A DNA stretch of 64,000 nt from Niveibacterium umoris (GCF_014197015.1 NZ_JACIET010000003.1:124001-188000); one strand, 5' to 3'; counted from the first letter of the stretch, positions 26,578 through 36,177 are shown. Notes: generated by a model from the letters alone, not told the origin. Made by a program: numbers and translations.

Positions 26578-27513
26578 CTAAGGGCGGTCTTGTTCGAGAT
26601 GCGTGCGCCAGGCGTCGAAACCGCCCTCCAGCGGGCGCACGTTGCGATAGCCGAGCGCCTTGATTTCCTTGGCCGCATGCACCGCCCCCGCATCCTCGGG
26701 GCACGCGCACAGCGTCACGACGAGCGCATCCTGCGGCCACTGCGCAACGGCGGCGGCAAGCGAGGCGGCGCTGTAGTCCGCGACCACGAAGTCCTGCAGC
26801 TCGCCCGTTTCAGCACGCAAGGTCGCGCCGCGCAGATCAACCATGCGGACCGGCTGGCCGGCGACGAGCATCGCGCGCAGGTCTGACGGGCTGATATGCG
26901 GCATTGCCGCGAGGCGCTCGAAACGCTGGCGTAGCCACAATTTCCAGGCCAGCCACAACGCGAGTGCCGCACCGAGAATGAGCAGCGCGTTGAAACCGTA
27001 GCGCAGGGCGAGCGCGACCAGCACCTCGATCTGCCCGCGCAGCAGCGCCCCGGCGAGCAGGGCAAGGCCTGCCCACAGCCCGGCACCGAGCGCCGCCGCG
27101 AACAGGAAACGCGCCAGTGGCATGCGCAAGGCGCCGGCGATCGGCGGCGCCACCGTCGCGAACCCCGGGATGAACTTGGCCACGACCAGCGACCACAACC
27201 CCCAGCGCAGGAAGCGGCTTTCGGTCTGATTGACGCAGGACGCCGGGTTGAGCGAGAGCCGGCACAACCCGTTGAGTACGCGGTAGCCGAAGAAACGCCC
27301 CGCGAAGTACCAGACGGCGTCTGCCAGCACCGAGGCCAGCACTGCCGCGGCCAGCATCAGTGCCAGCGACGGCGCGCCGAGCGCAAGGCTGCCCGCGGCG
27401 ATGAGCGTCGGCACCGCCGGCACCGGCAGGCCAAGTTGCTGCAGCAGCACGTTGGCGAAGACCAGGAACGCGCCTTGCTGCTGCAGGGCGCGGGCGATTT
27501 CTGCGTTATCCAT
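26578..27513 (-). CDS. DedA/VTT membrane protein fused to a rhodanese domain
   Basis: A 311-residue fusion. Residues 1-200 are a DedA (VTT) membrane domain with the usual re-entrant region (FGYRVLNGL; KFIPGFATVAPPIAG). Residues 210-305 form a rhodanese domain whose active loop starts with Cys269 in LCACPED. DedA proteins flip or scramble lipids and maintain proton motive force; rhodaneses move sulfane sulfur or sense redox. The joint job of this fusion is not established. No obvious partner gene. Confidence 0.85.
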   Translation of the reverse strand: MDNAEIARALQQQGAFLVFANVLLQQLGLPVPAVPTLIAAGSLALGAPSLALMLAAAVLASVLADAVWYFAGRFFGYRVLNGLCRLSLNPASCVNQTESRFLRWGLWSLVVAKFIPGFATVAPPIAGALRMPLARFLFAAALGAGLWAGLALLAGALLRGQIEVLVALALRYGFNALLILGAALALWLAWKLWLRQRFERLAAMPHISPSDLRAMLVAGQPVRMVDLRGATLRAETGELQDFVVADYSAASLAAAVAQWPQDALVVTLCACPEDAGAVHAAKEIKALGYRNVRPLEGGFDAWRTHLEQDRP

Positions 27514-27579
27514 GCGCGGATGATCGGGGCGCAGGCCGCCGATTTCCAGTCCCGCCCGCGTGCGTTTTCGGCGGCCGCA

Positions 27580-29349
27580 TCACTGCCGTGTGGCTTCGCT
27601 GTCGCCCCACGGGCGTTCGCCGCGCGCGCCGAATTTGCGGGTGTACATCTCGCGGTCGGCAACGCGCATCAGCAATTCAGCCTCGTCACCATCGAGCGGG
27701 AAGAGCGCCATTCCGACTGCGCCACCCAGCGCCTGTTCGCCCAGCGGTGCCGGGTCGACGCTGCGCAGCGGCTGCGCCAGGACGTGTTCGATATGGGCAC
27801 GCACCCGTTCGGCCTGATCGCGATTCTCGACCCGGTCGAGCAGCACGACGAATTCATCCCCGGCGTAACGCGCGACGAAATCGGAAGCGCGCACCGCCTC
27901 GCGCAGGCGTTCGGCGATTTCGACCAGCACTTTGTCGCCCGCCTCATGGCCGAGCCGGTCATTGACCTGCTTGAAGTGGTTGAGGTCCACGAACAGCACG
28001 GCAAAGGGTATGCCGTCGGCGAGACGACGGTGTCGGTGGATACGGCCGTCGAGGCGACGCATGAACGCGTCGCGGTTGGCCAGGCCGGTGAGTTTGTCGG
28101 TGCGCAGGCGTTGCTGCATCACCTCGAAACTGCGCGCCAGCTGGCCGATTTCGTCGTTGCGGCGAATGCCGACCGGCGACTCCAGGTCACCTTCACCGAT
28201 CGCACGCGCCGACTGCGACAGGCGGCGCAGATCGCCCGCCACCCAGCCGAGGATGCGCAGGCCGAGCACCACCGCGAGCAGTGCCGCAAAGCCGCCGACG
28301 ATGGCCGTGCGCAACACGTTCTCGGTCACGCCCTGCATGAAATCGCTCGCCGGAACGGCAACCACGGTAATCCATTCCAGCCCGGCATCGTCCTTGACCC
28401 GGTCGAAAGCGGCGTGGATCGTCTGCCCGTCGGGCCCGGAGAAGGTGCGCGTCTGCGGCAGCTTGGCCTGCTTGAGCGAGGCGAGGGTGTCGCGCACCTC
28501 GGCATAAGTGGCGGCCAGCAGCGGGTGGCCACTGTCGGCGGCGGCCAGGCGCTTGTTGCTGCCGTCGGGCTGGCGGGCGATGTTGGGGCTGGCGGAGGAT
28601 GCGATCAGGTCGCCGTTGGGCTCGACGATGAAGGCGATGCCGTTCTTCGACAACGCCAGATTCGCCACAAAGTCATTGAGCCCCTTGAGGGAGATGTCGG
28701 TCGCGACGACACCCTCAAACTCTCCGGCGGCATTGAGCACGCGGCGGGCGCGGGTTGCGACCAGGCCACCGTGGCGGAAGTCGATGTACACCGCCGTCCA
28801 GGTGTGCATGCGGGCGCTCTCTCCCGCCTTGTACCAGGGGCGCAAGCGCGGGTCATAGACTTTGGCCTCGCGTGAAGCCTCCTGCAACTCGCCGCTGATG
28901 CCCTTGAAGTTGTAGAAGGTGCGCGCGTCTTCCGCCTTGAGCTTGAGGCGCAGTTCACCGTCGTCGAGCGAATTGCGCCAGAGCCCCATGAACTGCCCGG
29001 CGCGGTTGCCGTAGTACGCGTAGTTGTTGGGGTCGATGTGCAGCGAAGTGGCGATCCACATGCGCGTGCGCAAGCTGCCCAGGTCACTCTCGATCGATGC
29101 CGGCGCCGGCATGCCATTCGGGAACACGGCTTCGAGCACCGCGCCCGAACCCACCACATGCCGATCGACCGCCTGCCCGATGCGGCCGACCGTTTCGATC
29201 AGCAGGTGGTCGGATACCGTCGCCACCGCGCGGCTGCCGGCGACGTAGGACAGGATGCCGATGGTGACCGCGAGGATCAGGATCAGCGCGACGTAGGGGA
29301 CGGTGAGGACCTGGCGCAGCGATAGCGAGGATTCGGAGGTCTGGCTCAT
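27580..29349 (-). CDS. Diguanylate cyclase with periplasmic Cache sensor, HAMP and GGDEF
   Basis: A 589-residue c-di-GMP-producing sensor. Order: TM1 (about 18-38), large periplasmic Cache-type sensor (40-335), TM2 (about 345-368), HAMP (370-420), GGDEF (425-580). The active-site motif is AGDEF (496-500), a functional variant, and the product-inhibition I-site RASD lies at 487-490, the right five-residue spacing, so feedback control is expected. The ligand of the Cache part is unknown. It lies alone, upstream of the DedA-rhodanese gene on the same strand. Confidence 0.92.
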   Translation of the reverse strand: MSQTSESSLSLRQVLTVPYVALILILAVTIGILSYVAGSRAVATVSDHLLIETVGRIGQAVDRHVVGSGAVLEAVFPNGMPAPASIESDLGSLRTRMWIATSLHIDPNNYAYYGNRAGQFMGLWRNSLDDGELRLKLKAEDARTFYNFKGISGELQEASREAKVYDPRLRPWYKAGESARMHTWTAVYIDFRHGGLVATRARRVLNAAGEFEGVVATDISLKGLNDFVANLALSKNGIAFIVEPNGDLIASSASPNIARQPDGSNKRLAAADSGHPLLAATYAEVRDTLASLKQAKLPQTRTFSGPDGQTIHAAFDRVKDDAGLEWITVVAVPASDFMQGVTENVLRTAIVGGFAALLAVVLGLRILGWVAGDLRRLSQSARAIGEGDLESPVGIRRNDEIGQLARSFEVMQQRLRTDKLTGLANRDAFMRRLDGRIHRHRRLADGIPFAVLFVDLNHFKQVNDRLGHEAGDKVLVEIAERLREAVRASDFVARYAGDEFVVLLDRVENRDQAERVRAHIEHVLAQPLRSVDPAPLGEQALGGAVGMALFPLDGDEAELLMRVADREMYTRKFGARGERPWGDSEATRQ

Positions 29350-29435
29350 GAATCGTTATTCTTGTCTCGGGCGAAGCGCGATTGTCCCAGCAACAGGCGA
29401 TCCGTGCAGTGCAAATTCCTGCCGATGCAACACTT

Positions 29436-30359
29436 TCAATGGCAATCGGCCAGCGCCCGCGTGATTTCCTCGAAGCAAAGGGTGCGCAACCAGCTGTGGC
29501 CGGGGTCGTGGTGCAGGCGCTCATGCCATAGCAAGGCGTAACGGATACGCGGCAGATCGAGCGGCACTTCGCGTTCCACCAGCCCGAGGCCGCTGCCATA
29601 CAGCCGCGCGAGCGTGCGCGGCACGCTCACCACCATGTCGCTGCGCGCCGCGATCGACAACGCCGCCATGAAGTTGGCGACCCGCACCGCCACCCGCCGC
29701 GCGCGCCCGATGCGCTCCAGCGCCAGATCCACCACCCCGCGCGGATCGGCGCCACCGAGGTGGATCAGGATCTGCGGAAGCTTCAGGAAGGTCTCGAGAT
29801 CGAAGTCCTGCGACAAGGCCGCATGCCCCGCACGCAGCAGGCACACGAACTGGTCGTCGCCCAGCCCGCGCCCATGGATGCCGGCCGGCGCCTGCGCCAC
29901 CGTGGCAAGCGCGAGTTGCGCCTCGCCGCTTTCGAGCTGGCGATAGCCCTGGTCGTCGCGCCAGGCGCTGATCGTCAGGTCGAGCTGCGGCGCCTCGCGG
30001 TGCAAGCGCTCGACGACGCGCGGCAGCATCGAATTGGCACCGTAGTCGGTGGTGCTGATGCACCAGCGACCACGCGCCTGCGCCGGGTCGAACAGCGGCG
30101 GTGCAATCAGGCCAGCGACGTCGGCCAGCGTCGCGTCGAGCCGTTCGCGCAGCGCCTCGGCGCGGGGTGTCGGTTTGAGCCCGCTCGGCGTGCGTACGAA
30201 CAGCGGGTCGCCGAACAGCGCCCGCAGGCGCCCGAGCGTGCGACTCATCGCCGGCTGCGTGACGCCCAGACGCTCGGCGGCGCGCGTGACATGCGCCTCC
30301 TGCATCAAGGCCTGCAGCGCCACCAGGAGGTTCAGATCGATACCGTTCAGATCGGCCAT
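29436..30359 (-). CDS. LysR-type transcriptional regulator divergent from ohr
   Basis: A 307-residue LysR protein: winged HTH at residues 7-66 (HVTRAAERLGVTQPAMSRTL) and an effector domain of the NahR/NodD-like subgroup. It is divergent from an ohr-oxidoreductase-thioesterase unit, with two inverted repeats in the 120 bases between. It probably regulates that unit and itself. Effector unknown; the protein has few cysteines in the effector domain, so it is not an obvious OxyR-like thiol switch. Confidence 0.86.
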   Translation of the reverse strand: MADLNGIDLNLLVALQALMQEAHVTRAAERLGVTQPAMSRTLGRLRALFGDPLFVRTPSGLKPTPRAEALRERLDATLADVAGLIAPPLFDPAQARGRWCISTTDYGANSMLPRVVERLHREAPQLDLTISAWRDDQGYRQLESGEAQLALATVAQAPAGIHGRGLGDDQFVCLLRAGHAALSQDFDLETFLKLPQILIHLGGADPRGVVDLALERIGRARRVAVRVANFMAALSIAARSDMVVSVPRTLARLYGSGLGLVEREVPLDLPRIRYALLWHERLHHDPGHSWLRTLCFEEITRALADCH

Positions 30360-30361
30360 GC

Positions 30362-30411
30362 GTAATCATTACTTTCAGTCATGACCGCAATTCTAATCAT
30401 GCATTGGATTA
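30362..30411. promoter_or_regulatory. Two LysR-type inverted repeats between lysR and ohr
   Basis: GTAAT-C-ATTAC (30362-30372) begins three bases upstream of the lysR start codon. TAATC-N8-GATTA (30394-30411) lies further towards ohr; its outer T/A spacing fits the LysR box. Both contain the TAAT/ATTA half-site, consistent with one regulator binding recruitment and activation sites. Confidence 0.55.
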
Positions 30412-30479
30412 ATGCCGAGCCGATCGATACAGTGCCTCTCACCCGCTGCCCCGGCAGCCTACCCACGAGAGACCCCGAC

Positions 30480-30896
30480 ATGAAGACCCTCTACACCGCT
30501 GTTGCCACCGCCACCGGCGGCCGTGAAGGCCGCGCCGTCAGCAGCGACGGCGCCCTCGACGTGACCCTCGCGCTGCCGCGCGAACTGGGCGGTTCCGGCA
30601 AGCTCGCCACCAACCCCGAACAACTCTTCGCCGCCGGCTATTCAGCCTGTTTCGAGAACGCGATCCGCCATGTCGCACGCGCCGCGAAGATCAACATCAC
30701 CGAGTCTTCGGTCACCGGGCGTGTCGGAATCGGTGCCAATGCCTCGGGCGGCTTCGTGCTGAGCGCAGCCCTCGAAGTGAGCCTGCCGGGCCTGGACCGC
30801 GACACCGCCCAAACGCTGATTGCCAAGGCGCACGAAGTCTGCCCCTATTCGAACGCGACACGTGGCAATCTCGACGTCCAGATCACCCTGCTCTGA
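30480..30896 (+). CDS. ohr: Organic hydroperoxide resistance protein (Ohr/OsmC family)
   Basis: A 138-residue thiol peroxidase that reduces organic and fatty-acid hydroperoxides, using lipoylated partners. The reactive Cys57 (GYSACFENA) and resolving Cys121 (HEVCPYSNATRGN) match the Ohr subgroup, as does Arg18. ATG 30480 is preceded by a GAGAGA purine run. A perfect palindrome sits just after the stop. It is the first gene of a probable unit with an oxidoreductase and a thioesterase. Confidence 0.93.
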   Translation: MKTLYTAVATATGGREGRAVSSDGALDVTLALPRELGGSGKLATNPEQLFAAGYSACFENAIRHVARAAKINITESSVTGRVGIGANASGGFVLSAALEVSLPGLDRDTAQTLIAKAHEVCPYSNATRGNLDVQITLL

Positions 30897-30905
30897 CACT
30901 TGATA

Positions 30906-30923
30906 CCCCGCCCATGGGCGGGG
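30906..30923. repeat. Perfect 18-base GC palindrome between ohr and the oxidoreductase gene
   Basis: CCCCGCCCATGGGCGGGG lies 9 bases after the ohr stop and about 15 bases before the next start. It can form a very stable hairpin in mRNA without a U-tract. Possible roles are protecting the ohr message 3' end, tuning downstream translation, or an operator. Confidence 0.6.
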
Positions 30924-30938
30924 ACTGGAGAACACACC

Positions 30939-31946
30939 ATGTTCATCGAATCGACCCGCGAGATCCGTCTCGCCTCCTACCCGGCGGGTCTGCCGACCGC
31001 TGCGAATTTCGAACTGGCGACGACGCCGGTGCCGCCACTCAAGCAGGGTGAAGTGCTGGTGAAGAACCTGTGGATGTCGGTGGACCCTTACATGCGTGGC
31101 CGCATGGTGAATCGCGAGAGCTACATCCCGCCGTTCCAGATCGGCAAGGCGCTGGATGGCGGCGCGGTGGGCGAGGTGATCGAGTCGAGCAGCCCGCGCC
31201 TGAAGGTGGGTGACGTGGTGCTGCACCAGTTCGGATGGCGCGAGCATGTGGTCGCCACCGATAGCGCGTTTCACCTGATCGACACCCGCCTCGCGCCACC
31301 GCAGGCCTGGCTGGGGGCCATCGGCATGCCGGGCATGACGGCGTGGACCGGGCTGACCCGCATCGCCCGCGCACAGCCGGGCGAGACGGTCTTCGTCTCG
31401 GCCGCCTCGGGCGCGGTCGGCACGATCGCGGTGCAGATCGCAAAGATCCTCGGTTGCCGCGTCGTCGCAAGCGTCGGCAGCGAAGAGAAGGCGGAACTGG
31501 CACGCACGCTGGGTGCCGACGCGGTGATCAACTATCGCAGCGCCCGCGACCTCACCGCCGCCCTGCATATGGCAGCGCCGGAAGGCATTGACGTGTACTT
31601 CGAGAACGTCGGCGGCAGCCACCTCGAAGCGGCGCTCAACTTGCTCAAGCCGAACGGGCGCGTCGCGCTGTGCGGCATGATCGAACAGTACAACGCCACC
31701 GAAGCGCCGCGCGGCCCGGCCAATCTCGGCCTGGCGATCGTCAAGCGGCTGCGGCTGGAAGGCTTCATCGTCTCCGACCACTGGGGACACTACCCCGAGT
31801 TCGTGAAGGCGATGGCCGGCTGGCTCGCGGCCGGAAAGATCCAGACGCGCGACACGATCCGCGAGGGCCTCGCCGCCGCGCCAGACGCATTCATCGGCCT
31901 CTTCCGCGGCGAAAACACCGGCAAAATGCTCGTCAAACTTGCCTAA
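30939..31946 (+). CDS. NADPH-dependent zinc-free MDR oxidoreductase (CurA/PTGR-like)
   Basis: A 335-residue medium-chain reductase without zinc ligands, of the group with curcumin reductase, prostaglandin reductase and leukotriene dehydrogenase (start MSVDPYMRGRM; nucleotide motif AASGAVGTIAVQIAK; YFENVGG). These enzymes reduce alpha,beta-unsaturated carbonyls, which fits detoxification of lipid peroxidation aldehydes next to Ohr. ATG 30939 follows a GGAG. The stop lies 16 bases before the thioesterase start. Confidence 0.9.
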   Translation: MFIESTREIRLASYPAGLPTAANFELATTPVPPLKQGEVLVKNLWMSVDPYMRGRMVNRESYIPPFQIGKALDGGAVGEVIESSSPRLKVGDVVLHQFGWREHVVATDSAFHLIDTRLAPPQAWLGAIGMPGMTAWTGLTRIARAQPGETVFVSAASGAVGTIAVQIAKILGCRVVASVGSEEKAELARTLGADAVINYRSARDLTAALHMAAPEGIDVYFENVGGSHLEAALNLLKPNGRVALCGMIEQYNATEAPRGPANLGLAIVKRLRLEGFIVSDHWGHYPEFVKAMAGWLAAGKIQTRDTIREGLAAAPDAFIGLFRGENTGKMLVKLA

Positions 31947-31962
31947 GAACGAGGCCGCGCAC

Positions 31963-32763
31963 ATGGTCCTGACACCCTTCTCCGCCCTGATCGAGAACCG
32001 CAGCCACCGCGGCGATACGGTGTTCTTCGAACTGACCGAAGACTGGCTGCAAGGCCGTACCGCCTTTGGCGGCGTCAGTGCCGCGCTGGCGGTGCAGGCG
32101 ATGCGCGACGTCGCCGGCGCCGAGCGGCCGCTGCGCGGCCTGCAGACCAGCTTCGTCGGCCCGGTGCCGGCCGGACCGCTGCGGGTCGATGTACGGGTGG
32201 TACGCGAAGGCAAGGCGATGCGGCAGGTCGAAGCCGCGCTGAAGGTGGGCGAGGACACCGCCTGCCTGCTGGTCGGCAGCTTCGGCCTCGCCCGCCAGTC
32301 GACGATTGGCACATTCGCCCCGCCGCAACCTGCGGCGCCGGCACCCGAAGCATTGCGGGCCATGCCTTACGTCGAGGGCGTCTCGCCCGCCTTCACCCAG
32401 CATGTCGAGTTCCGCTGGGCCGCAGGCGACGCGCCCTTTGCCGGCGGCAGTGCGCGCGACATGAAGGTGCATTTGCGTCTGCGCGATGAAACGATCGACC
32501 ACGAACTGCTCTGCGTGCTGCTCGGCGACGCCGCACCGCCGGTCGCCTTCGGCCACTTCGACCGCCCGACCATGGGCAGTTCGGTGACCTGGGCGCTCGA
32601 ACTGCTGCACTGCGCCAGCGCACCCTCACCCGACGCCTGGTGGCGCCACGACACCGGCATGGTCGCCTTCAGCGCCGGCTACTCGCACGAACGCGCCGAA
32701 CTGTGGACGCCGCAGGGCGAACTCGCTGCGTTCGGATATCAGATCGTGGCGGTGTTCGGCTAG
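31963..32763 (+). CDS. Acyl-CoA thioesterase-like protein (double hotdog, TesB-like)
   Basis: A 266-residue protein with two hotdog halves, of the 4HBT_3/TesB-like group (NRSHRGDTVFFELTEDWLQGRTAFGGVSAA at the start). It probably hydrolyses acyl-CoA esters; the exact substrate is unknown. It appears co-transcribed with the oxidoreductase and perhaps ohr. ATG 31963 is used; an in-frame TTG at 31939 would overlap the previous gene by 8 bases. Confidence 0.82.
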   Translation: MVLTPFSALIENRSHRGDTVFFELTEDWLQGRTAFGGVSAALAVQAMRDVAGAERPLRGLQTSFVGPVPAGPLRVDVRVVREGKAMRQVEAALKVGEDTACLLVGSFGLARQSTIGTFAPPQPAAPAPEALRAMPYVEGVSPAFTQHVEFRWAAGDAPFAGGSARDMKVHLRLRDETIDHELLCVLLGDAAPPVAFGHFDRPTMGSSVTWALELLHCASAPSPDAWWRHDTGMVAFSAGYSHERAELWTPQGELAAFGYQIVAVFG

Positions 32764-32966
32764 GTCACCGCGCCAGATTCAGTCGCACTGCCATCCGCGC
32801 ATTGAGCCGGGCTTCGGGGGCGCCGTCACAAGCGAGCAACACAGCGACGTGCGCACGGCACAGCTTGGGGGCAGATCGAGGCCGACAAGCTTCGATACAA
32901 AGCCTGCCGACAGCGTGCGATGCAGTCGGGATAATGCGGCCGGTCACTTCACCGGATCTGTACGCC

Positions 32967-34232
32967 ATGCAACTGCGCCGCCTTGCTCCCCTCGTCCCGC
33001 TCCTCGCCCTGCTCGCGGCACCGGCTTGCGCGCTCGCCGCGGGCGCCTTTGACGCCGAACAGGCCACACGCGCCTGGCTGGACACGATCCCGCATGAGGC
33101 GAAATTGCGATCGGACGCTTACTACGAAGGCGGCTACTGGCTGCAACTCGTCGACCTCGTTTTCGCCCTTCTCGTCGCCTGGCTGTTGTTGCGCGGCGGG
33201 CTGTCGGCGCGGTTGCGCAACAATGCCGAGCGGCTGACCCGCTACAAGCCCCTGCAGAGCATGGCCTACGCCGCGCAATACCTGATCCTGGTGACCCTGC
33301 TGAGCCTGCCGCTGAACGCCTACGAGGGCTACTGGCGAGAGCATGCGTACAACATGTCGAACCAGACGCTGGCGGACTGGGCGCTCGATCAGCTCAAGGG
33401 CCTGTTCGTCTCGATCCTGTTCATGGCGCCGGCGGTGGCGGCAGTCTGGGGCGCGATCCGTCGCGCGCCGAAAACCTGGTGGCTGTGGGGTTCGGCCATC
33501 GCCACCGGTTTCCTGATGATCGGCATGGTGCTGGGGCCGGTGTTCATCGCACCGCTGTTCAACGACTACAAGCCGCTGTCCGATCCGAAGGTGCGCAGCG
33601 AGATCCTGTCGCTGGCGCGCGCCAACCAGGTGCCGGCCACCGAGGTGTACGAGTTCGACGCCTCGCGCCAGACCAAACGGATCAGCGCCAACGTCAGCGG
33701 CTTCATGGGCACCGAGCGCATCTCGCTCAACGACAACCTGCTCAAGCGCACCAGCCCGGCCGAGATCCGCGCGGTGATGGGGCATGAGATCGGGCACTAC
33801 GCACTGAATCACGTGTACAAGCACCTGCTGACCTTCACCGTGCTGACCATCATCGGCTTCGCGCTGGCACGCTGGGCGATGGAGCGCCTGATCGCACGGC
33901 ACGGCGGCACCTGGGGCCTGCGCGGCAGCGGCGACGTGGCGGCCCTGCCGGTGCTGGTCGCGATATTCGCGGTGCTGGGGTTCATCGGCACGCCGATCAC
34001 CAACACGGTGATCCGGACCGCCGAGTTCGAAGCCGATCTCTACGGCCTGAACGCCGCCCGCGAACCGGATGGTTTCGCGCAGGCCGCGGTGCGCCTGGCG
34101 GAGTACCGCAAGATGGAACCGGCGGCGTGGGAAGAGTTCCTGTTCTACGACCACCCGAGTGGCCGCACACGCATCCGCACCGCAATGCAGTGGAAGGCGG
34201 AGCATCTGGCGGACCAGCCTGCCGGTCGTTAA
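32967..34232 (+). CDS. M48-family membrane metallopeptidase (Ste24/CAAX-protease-like)
   Basis: A 421-residue integral-membrane zinc protease: N-terminal signal-like segment, several membrane helices, zinc motif HEIGH (His273, Glu274, His277) and the third ligand in EFEADLYG. The layout matches Ste24-type rather than HtpX-type proteins. Role is probably membrane protein quality control. The frame upstream of ATG 32967 is open to 32640 but overlaps the thioesterase gene and has no coding character. Confidence 0.92.
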   Translation: MQLRRLAPLVPLLALLAAPACALAAGAFDAEQATRAWLDTIPHEAKLRSDAYYEGGYWLQLVDLVFALLVAWLLLRGGLSARLRNNAERLTRYKPLQSMAYAAQYLILVTLLSLPLNAYEGYWREHAYNMSNQTLADWALDQLKGLFVSILFMAPAVAAVWGAIRRAPKTWWLWGSAIATGFLMIGMVLGPVFIAPLFNDYKPLSDPKVRSEILSLARANQVPATEVYEFDASRQTKRISANVSGFMGTERISLNDNLLKRTSPAEIRAVMGHEIGHYALNHVYKHLLTFTVLTIIGFALARWAMERLIARHGGTWGLRGSGDVAALPVLVAIFAVLGFIGTPITNTVIRTAEFEADLYGLNAAREPDGFAQAAVRLAEYRKMEPAAWEEFLFYDHPSGRTRIRTAMQWKAEHLADQPAGR

Positions 34233-34299
34233 AGCCGGGCCGGGTTTGCCGCTGCAGGCACTCTCGGCCAGAATCGCGCTTTCGCCATTTAGCTGACCG

Positions 34300-36177
34300 A
34301 TGTCGCCCTCCCGCCGCAATACCCCGTTTGCGATTGCGCTGGCCCTCGCTGTAGCCGGCGTGTCTTTCGCATCGGCCGTCGCCGCGGCACCGGATGCGGC
34401 GAGCCTGGTGGACCAAGCGCGCGCCAACATCAGGCTGAACCCGGAAGCCAGCCAGCGCTATGCAGAGAGCGCGCTTGATGCGCTGAAAGCGCGGCCGGAC
34501 CCGGATCTGGAGGTCGCCGCCCGCCTGGTGCTCTGCGACTATCAGGGCGAGCGCAGCCCGCAGGCAGCGCAATCCGAAATCGATGCTGCCTGGGCGCTGA
34601 TGCCCAAGGTGAAGCGCACCGGGCTGCGCGCGGGCATCATGCTGTGCGAAGGGCAACTGCTTGAACTTGCCAACAAGACACATGAAGCCCTGGCGAGGTT
34701 CGACGAGGCCGCGCGCTTTGCCGAGGGCGCCCATGACAGCGAGATGCTGGCCGATTCGCTGTATCAGCGCGGTTACATGCGCGCCTTGCTGGGCCAATAC
34801 GCGGAAGGCCTGATCGACGAGCGCCGCGCCCTGTCGCTGTACGAGAAGCTGTCGCTCACCTCGCGCGCGCGCACCGCCCTGAACGGCATCGCGATCCTCT
34901 ACAACCGCATGGGCGACTATGCGCAGGCCAAGCACTACTACATGCAGTCGCTCAAGGGCCACATCGCCGAGGGCGCCCGGCGCGAACAGGCGGTAACGCT
35001 GCACAACCTCGGCCGCGCGCATGAAAACCTCGGGGAGTGGCACGAAGCCAAGCAAGCCTTCGAAGAATCGCTCGCGATCAACCATGAACTCGGCTACTCG
35101 CGCGGCGAGGCCTACGCCCTGCGAGGACTCGCCAGTGTCTGCAACGCCACCGGCGATGCAACGTGCGCCACGGCCTACCTGGCGCGTGCCGAGGCCGCCG
35201 CGAAAGGCGCACCGGATGCCCGCCTGCATGCGCAGATCCTGCTGCAACGCGGTATCAGCTACCGTCTGCAGAAACGCTATCCGGAAAGCATTGCCGCGCT
35301 GCAAGAGGCGGCGACGACTTTCGCCAGTGCCGATTCGCTCGCCGAACTGCGCGACACCTATCGCGCGCTGTCGGCCACCTACGCCGAATTCAACGACTGG
35401 CGCGCGGCATACGAACGTCAGGTCGAATTCAAGAACACCTCCGACACCCTGCTGCTGCGTCAGCTCGACCAACGCTTTGCGACACTGAAAGTGGAGTTCG
35501 ACACCGCCGCGAAGGACAAGGAAAACACCCTGCTGCTACGCGAAAAGGCGGTGACCGAGCGCGCGCTGGAACAGGAACGCACCGTCGGCCGCCTGCAGGC
35601 CGCGGTGATCGCGCTGGCGACCGTGCTGACGCTGATCCTCGCCACGCTGGTGGTGCGCCACCGCCGCGCGAGCCAGCGCATGGAAGCGCTCGCAAATACC
35701 GACGAGCTGACCGGGCTACCGAATCGGCGCGACATCCTGGGCCGGCTCAGCGAGTGGCTGGGGACCCCGCAAGGACCAAGCTGCGCGACCCTGATTGCGG
35801 ATCTCGACCATTTCAAACCGATCAACGACAAGTTCGGCCATCTGGTTGGCGACGACATCCTGCGCGAAGTGGCCAAGGCGCTCACCGAGATCGTGCGCGA
35901 ACCGGCCTGCGTTGGCCGCATTGGCGGCGAGGAATTCCTCGTGATGCTGCCGGATACCGGGCTCGAAGAAGCCGCGCAGATGGCCGAGCGACTGCGCGAA
36001 CGCGTGCTTGCGATCGATACCTCGCGCTGGTTCACCGACCGTGGCATCAGTGCCAGCTTCGGTGTCACCGCCAGCGCGGCTGGCGACACGGTCAGCAGCA
36101 TGTTGCGACGCGCCGACGAGGCGCTTTACGACGCCAAGGCACGCGGCCGCAATTGCGTCGCCACGCGTGGTGGCTGA
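34300..36177 (+). CDS. TPR-repeat sensor diguanylate cyclase (GGEEF)
   Basis: A 625-residue protein: signal peptide (about 30 residues), a periplasmic helical tetratricopeptide array (about 35-400), coiled coil (about 395-430), one transmembrane helix (about 431-453) and a cytoplasmic GGDEF domain with intact GGEEF at 542-546. The I-site position reads REPA, so product inhibition through RxxD is absent. It should make c-di-GMP in response to a protein partner or ligand sensed by the TPRs. It stands 67 bases after the M48 gene. Confidence 0.9.
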   Translation: MSPSRRNTPFAIALALAVAGVSFASAVAAAPDAASLVDQARANIRLNPEASQRYAESALDALKARPDPDLEVAARLVLCDYQGERSPQAAQSEIDAAWALMPKVKRTGLRAGIMLCEGQLLELANKTHEALARFDEAARFAEGAHDSEMLADSLYQRGYMRALLGQYAEGLIDERRALSLYEKLSLTSRARTALNGIAILYNRMGDYAQAKHYYMQSLKGHIAEGARREQAVTLHNLGRAHENLGEWHEAKQAFEESLAINHELGYSRGEAYALRGLASVCNATGDATCATAYLARAEAAAKGAPDARLHAQILLQRGISYRLQKRYPESIAALQEAATTFASADSLAELRDTYRALSATYAEFNDWRAAYERQVEFKNTSDTLLLRQLDQRFATLKVEFDTAAKDKENTLLLREKAVTERALEQERTVGRLQAAVIALATVLTLILATLVVRHRRASQRMEALANTDELTGLPNRRDILGRLSEWLGTPQGPSCATLIADLDHFKPINDKFGHLVGDDILREVAKALTEIVREPACVGRIGGEEFLVMLPDTGLEEAAQMAERLRERVLAIDTSRWFTDRGISASFGVTASAAGDTVSSMLRRADEALYDAKARGRNCVATRGG

